This document shows, piece by piece, positions 60,980-64,000 of a stretch of DNA of 64,000 nt. The DNA is taken from positions 57,498 to 121,497 of the forward strand of contig JANNJM010000010.1 of assembly GCA_031395645.1 (NCBI GenBank), in the 5' to 3' direction. The stretch's first letter is position 1, and each line of letters opens with the position of its first letter. Source of the DNA: SHZI01 sp031395645 (GTDB lineage: Bacteria > Pseudomonadota > Gammaproteobacteria > Steroidobacterales > GCA-2729495). Position numbers and translations under genes: made by a program. The notes under the pieces were generated by a model. That model was not told where the DNA came from and ran no database searches. It was given only the letters and a program-made list of their open reading frames with translations.

Positions 60980-63637
60980 ATGGAACACCACCTCACCTTG
61001 ACGGGTCTGCAGGATGCCGTGGGCGCCCGGAAAGCCGGGGGCCTGGACGTCGTTTACACCAAACTCGCGGTGGACCTGCAGAACCTGGCGCAGGGCAGCG
61101 CCGATCCCAAACTCGCCGCCGCCCTGGAAACCCTTCGGGAAGAGACGGCCTGTGACGCCATCGCGGTCATCCTCCTCGATGCCGAGGGCAGCCGCATTCA
61201 GCAAGTGCTCTCAGCCCGGAGTCCGTTCGCGCTCTGCAATCCCGACGTATTGACGGGCCTTGCGCTCGATGAACTGCCCTGGCTCGAGAAGCGCCTCCTG
61301 CACCTGCGCGTCCACGGGATCGTCAACACAGCCGTCCCGCAACGCGCCAATGAAAGTACGGACGCGGGCCGCCTGGCGGCGATGGGTTGCGGGGCCTTCC
61401 TCATGATCGGGTTCCACATTCACGGCCGGCGTGCGGGCTGCCTCGCGCTGTTCTTCGGCCATCCCCAGCCGGAGTGGAGCGTCGAACACACACTCTTGCT
61501 GAAGCTGCTCGGCTCCAGCCTGGCGTCCGGCCTGGAACGCGGCCGCACGTCGGTCCGGCTGGCCGAGATCAATGAGCGCGAACACCTGCTGGAAAATACC
61601 GTCAATGACGGCATGTGGGATTTCGATGCGGTCAATAACCGCGTTGAATATTCGCCGCGCTGGAAGCGGATGATGGGTTACGCCGAGGACGACCTGGCGC
61701 GCAATGCCCCTGACTGGCGCCGCATCGTGCACGTGGATGACTACTCCCACCTGCAGGCCCGGCTCCGCGACCATCTCGCAGGGCGCACGGAGATTTTCGA
61801 GAACACGCACCGCATGCGCCGCAAGGACGGCGAGTGGCGCTGGGTCATTTGCCGCGCCAAGGCGTTGCTGGATGAGCACGGGCGGCTGCGCCGGCTGGTT
61901 GGTGTCGAGACCGATATCACCGAGCAAAAGGTCTACGAAGAGGCGCTGTTTCGCGAGAAGGAGAGTGCCCAGATCACGCTTCAGTCGATGGGCGATGGCG
62001 TGGTCACGACGGACCAGCTCGGGACCGTCGAGTACATCAATCCAGTGGCCGAGGAACTGACCGGCTGGAAGCTGGATGCCGCCGGCGGGCGGCACGTGGA
62101 CGAGATCTTCCGTGGCTTCCACGAGGAGACGTGCGAACCGCTCGAAAACCCGGTCATGAGTTCGATCAAGCGCAACCGGTCGGTCAAGTCCGTGCGGCCG
62201 TCGCTGCTGATCCGCCGGGATGGCAATGAACTCTACATCGAGAGCACTGCCTCGCCGATCCGCAACGATCGTGGCGACGTTACCGGCGCCGTGCTCGTGT
62301 TCCACGACGTCAGCGAGTCCCGCGAGCTGAACCGGCGCCTGTCCTACCATGCCAGCCACGACCTGCTGACGGGCCTCGTGAATCGGCGGGAATTCGAGAG
62401 CCGGCTCGAACGTTCACTGAAGAGCGCCAAGGCCAGGGAGACGTCCTACGCCCTGCTGTACCTGGACCTCGACCAGTTCAAGATCATCAACGACTCTTGC
62501 GGACACGGCGCCGGTGACACCCTGCTGACCCAGCTCAGTGCATTGCTGACCGCCAAGATCCGCTGGCGCGACACGCTGGCCCGGCTGGGTGGCGACGAGT
62601 TCGGCCTGTTGCTCGAATCCTGCAGCCTCGAGGAAGCCATGCGTACCGCGGAGGTGCTCCGCGAGGCCATCAAGGAGCACAAGTTCACGTGGGACGACCG
62701 CACGTTCCGGCTGGGCGTCAGCATCGGTGTCGTGCCAATCACGGCGGAAAATGACACCGTTGCCACGCTGATCGCAGCCGGCGACAGTGCCTGCCAGGCC
62801 GCGAAGGACGCCGGTCGTAACCGTATCCACACCTTCAAGCAGAACGACATCGACCTGATGCGCCGCCGCCGCGAGATGCAGTGGGCCGCGCGCATCAGTA
62901 ACGCTCTCGAGGACGATCGCTTCGAGTTGTACCGGATGACGATCCTCCCGTTGCAGGCGGAGGAGGCGGGCTCCCACTACGAGATTCTCCTGCGTATGCG
63001 GGACGAGCAGGGCGCCCTGGTCTCGCCAGACCTGTTCATCGCCGCTGCCGAGCGCTACGGCCAGATCTCCAACATCGACCGGTGGGTCGTGGAGCACGCG
63101 TTCCGCTGGCTGGTGTCGGAGGCTGACGAGCGGGAGCGCCTGGCGCTGTGTTCCATCAACCTGTCGGGCGCCAGCCTCGCAGACAACGAGTTTCTGCCCT
63201 TCGTAATCCGCCAGTTCCAGACCAGCGGCCTGGATGCCAGCAAGATCTGCTTCGAGATCACGGAAACGGCGGCGATCGCGAGCTTTGCCCAGGCGAGCCG
63301 TTTCATCAACGCGCTGAAGGAGCTGGGGTGCAAGTTTGCCCTCGACGACTTCGGTACTGGCCTGTCGTCGTTCGGTTACCTGAAACACTTCCCCGTCGAT
63401 TTCCTGAAGATCGACGGCAGCTTCGTCAAGGAGATTCTGCATGATCCCATCGACCGCGAGATGGTCCGTTCCATCAACGAGATCGGCCACCTCACCGGCA
63501 AGAAAGTCATTGCCGAATGGGCGGAAAACCAGGAAATCATCACCATGCTCCGTGGCATGGGCGTGGATTACGCGCAGGGCTACGGGATTTCTGAGCCCAA
63601 GCGCGTGGTGATGGCGGCGGTGGTGAACGGGAGTTGA
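60980..63637 (+). CDS. PAS-PAS-GGDEF-EAL cyclic-di-GMP protein (cytosolic)
   Basis: The 885-residue protein has an N-terminal GAF-like region (about residues 30-190), two PAS domains (about 205-320 and 330-440), a GGDEF domain with LARLGGDEFGLLLES (about 536) and an intact inhibitory site RWRD five residues before it, and an EAL domain. The EAL motif is EILLR rather than EALLR/EVLLR; the rest is conserved: FEITETAAI, LDDFGTGLSSFGYLKHFPVDFLKIDGSFV and QGYGISEP, but AEGVE is AEWAE. Both activities are plausible, making and breaking c-di-GMP. No membrane helices, so it senses cytosolic signals. AAGGG precedes the ATG. Confidence 0.95.
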   Translation: MEHHLTLTGLQDAVGARKAGGLDVVYTKLAVDLQNLAQGSADPKLAAALETLREETACDAIAVILLDAEGSRIQQVLSARSPFALCNPDVLTGLALDELPWLEKRLLHLRVHGIVNTAVPQRANESTDAGRLAAMGCGAFLMIGFHIHGRRAGCLALFFGHPQPEWSVEHTLLLKLLGSSLASGLERGRTSVRLAEINEREHLLENTVNDGMWDFDAVNNRVEYSPRWKRMMGYAEDDLARNAPDWRRIVHVDDYSHLQARLRDHLAGRTEIFENTHRMRRKDGEWRWVICRAKALLDEHGRLRRLVGVETDITEQKVYEEALFREKESAQITLQSMGDGVVTTDQLGTVEYINPVAEELTGWKLDAAGGRHVDEIFRGFHEETCEPLENPVMSSIKRNRSVKSVRPSLLIRRDGNELYIESTASPIRNDRGDVTGAVLVFHDVSESRELNRRLSYHASHDLLTGLVNRREFESRLERSLKSAKARETSYALLYLDLDQFKIINDSCGHGAGDTLLTQLSALLTAKIRWRDTLARLGGDEFGLLLESCSLEEAMRTAEVLREAIKEHKFTWDDRTFRLGVSIGVVPITAENDTVATLIAAGDSACQAAKDAGRNRIHTFKQNDIDLMRRRREMQWAARISNALEDDRFELYRMTILPLQAEEAGSHYEILLRMRDEQGALVSPDLFIAAAERYGQISNIDRWVVEHAFRWLVSEADERERLALCSINLSGASLADNEFLPFVIRQFQTSGLDASKICFEITETAAIASFAQASRFINALKELGCKFALDDFGTGLSSFGYLKHFPVDFLKIDGSFVKEILHDPIDREMVRSINEIGHLTGKKVIAEWAENQEIITMLRGMGVDYAQGYGISEPKRVVMAAVVNGS

Positions 63638-63641
63638 GGCA

Positions 63642-63953
63642 TTGCCGACGCCAACCCCCTACGCCTCCTTCGCAGAGTTCTATCCGCACTACCTCCGCGC
63701 CCATCAGAACCGGACCAACCGCCGGCTGCACTTCTTCGGCACGAGCCTCGTGATTCTACTGTTGGCAGCAATCCTGGCGACGGGCTCCTGGGCTTGGCTG
63801 ATCGCGGTGCCGGTGGCCGGCTACGGGCCCGCCTGGCTGGGCCACTTCTACTTCGAACGCAATCGCCCCGCGACCTTCAGCCACCCGCTGTACAGCCTGA
63901 TCGGCGACTTCCGCATGTACGCTGACACGTGGACCGGCAAAATCCGGTTCTGA
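63642..63953 (+). CDS. DUF962 / Mpo1-like small membrane protein
   Basis: The 103-residue product begins at TTG with GAGG upstream, five bases after the GGDEF-EAL gene. It has SFAEFYPHYLRAHQNRTNRRLHFFGTSLVILL and PAWLGHFYFERNRPATFSHPLYSLIGDFRMY, the DUF962 pattern, in which histidines bind iron in the yeast Mpo1 dioxygenase for 2-hydroxy fatty acids. Two helices are present. It may be co-transcribed with the GGDEF-EAL gene. Confidence 0.85.
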   Translation: MPTPTPYASFAEFYPHYLRAHQNRTNRRLHFFGTSLVILLLAAILATGSWAWLIAVPVAGYGPAWLGHFYFERNRPATFSHPLYSLIGDFRMYADTWTGKIRF

Positions 63954-63957
63954 CACC

Positions 63958-64000
63958 GTGTAGGAGCGCCTTCGGGAAAGAATGGGGACATGCCTCATTT
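63958..64000. repeat. REP-like sequence followed by TGGGGACATGCC element, copy 4 (cut by window end)
   Basis: GTAGGAGCGCCTTCGGGAAA, the first part of the GTAGGAGC family, is followed directly by AATGGGGACATGCCTCATTT (63981-64000), identical over 20 bases to the left arm of copy 1. The second arm would be beyond the window. Confidence 0.75.

Overview
This 64 kb window is chromosomal DNA of a GC-rich Gram-negative bacterium, most probably a gammaproteobacterium. The left half holds the housekeeping run ispB / rplU-rpmA-obgE / rpsT / murJ / ribF-ileS-lspA followed by a type IV pilus minor-pilin operon, which is close to the order known from Pseudomonas. The right half is accessory metabolism: amidohydrolases and peptidases, a UbiD/Rieske catabolic region and a phosphonate operon. 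I do not assign a genus. There are no rRNA genes, CRISPR arrays or complete insertion sequences; there are two tRNAs (Pro-CGG, Thr-CGT).

Layout. 1-5.4 kb: an edge-truncated TonB-dependent receptor, a solitary GspH/FimT pseudopilin, an OmpA-like porin with its terminator, and a membrane protein. 5.4-15.8 kb: tRNA-Pro, ispB, a divergent S1/P1 nuclease, and ribosomal, GTPase, flippase, flavin, tRNA synthetase and signal peptidase genes. 15.8-23.1 kb (minus strand): fimT-like, fimU-like, pilV, pilW, pilX, a small unknown gene, pilY1 and pilE, many joined by 4-base stop/start overlaps. 23.2-24.1 kb: an Irr-like Fur regulator, tRNA-Thr with a clear promoter, and the C-terminal stump of a membrane-protein gene starting at the tRNA 3' end. 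24.1-35.4 kb (minus strand): an acetyltransferase, a DUF6512/HupE/hydrolase set, then a likely five-gene operon (DUF2007, propeller-amidohydrolase, TerC, M61 peptidase, YgiQ). 35.4-44.5 kb: ubiX, a flavin-type oxidase, secreted hydrolases, an SDR, ubiD and an MFS exporter, interspersed with two families of short palindromic repeats.

44.5-50.8 kb is a tight plus-strand operon: Rieske oxygenase, AidB-like acyl-CoA dehydrogenase, SDR, aconitase-type dehydratase large and small subunits, and a PrpB-like C-C lyase. It looks like a catabolic pathway that ends by hydrating an unsaturated diacid and splitting it, as the dimethylmaleate hydratase/lyase pair does. After a lysozyme-inhibitor gene and a terminator, 51.35-57.4 kb is a six-gene operon for making and attaching 2-aminoethylphosphonate: PEP mutase fused to a nucleotidyltransferase domain, phosphonopyruvate decarboxylase, AEP:pyruvate aminotransferase, a second nucleotidyltransferase, a small membrane protein and a TagF/CDP-glycerol-type transferase. 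I infer a phosphonate-decorated envelope glycan or lipid; this is the most interesting system here.

57.4-64 kb: a membrane protein and an MBL-fold hydrolase (convergent with the phosphonate operon), a lipoprotein, a PAS-PAS-GGDEF-EAL protein and a DUF962 protein. The window ends inside another copy of the TGGGGACATGCC palindrome that also flanks the SDR and ubiD genes.
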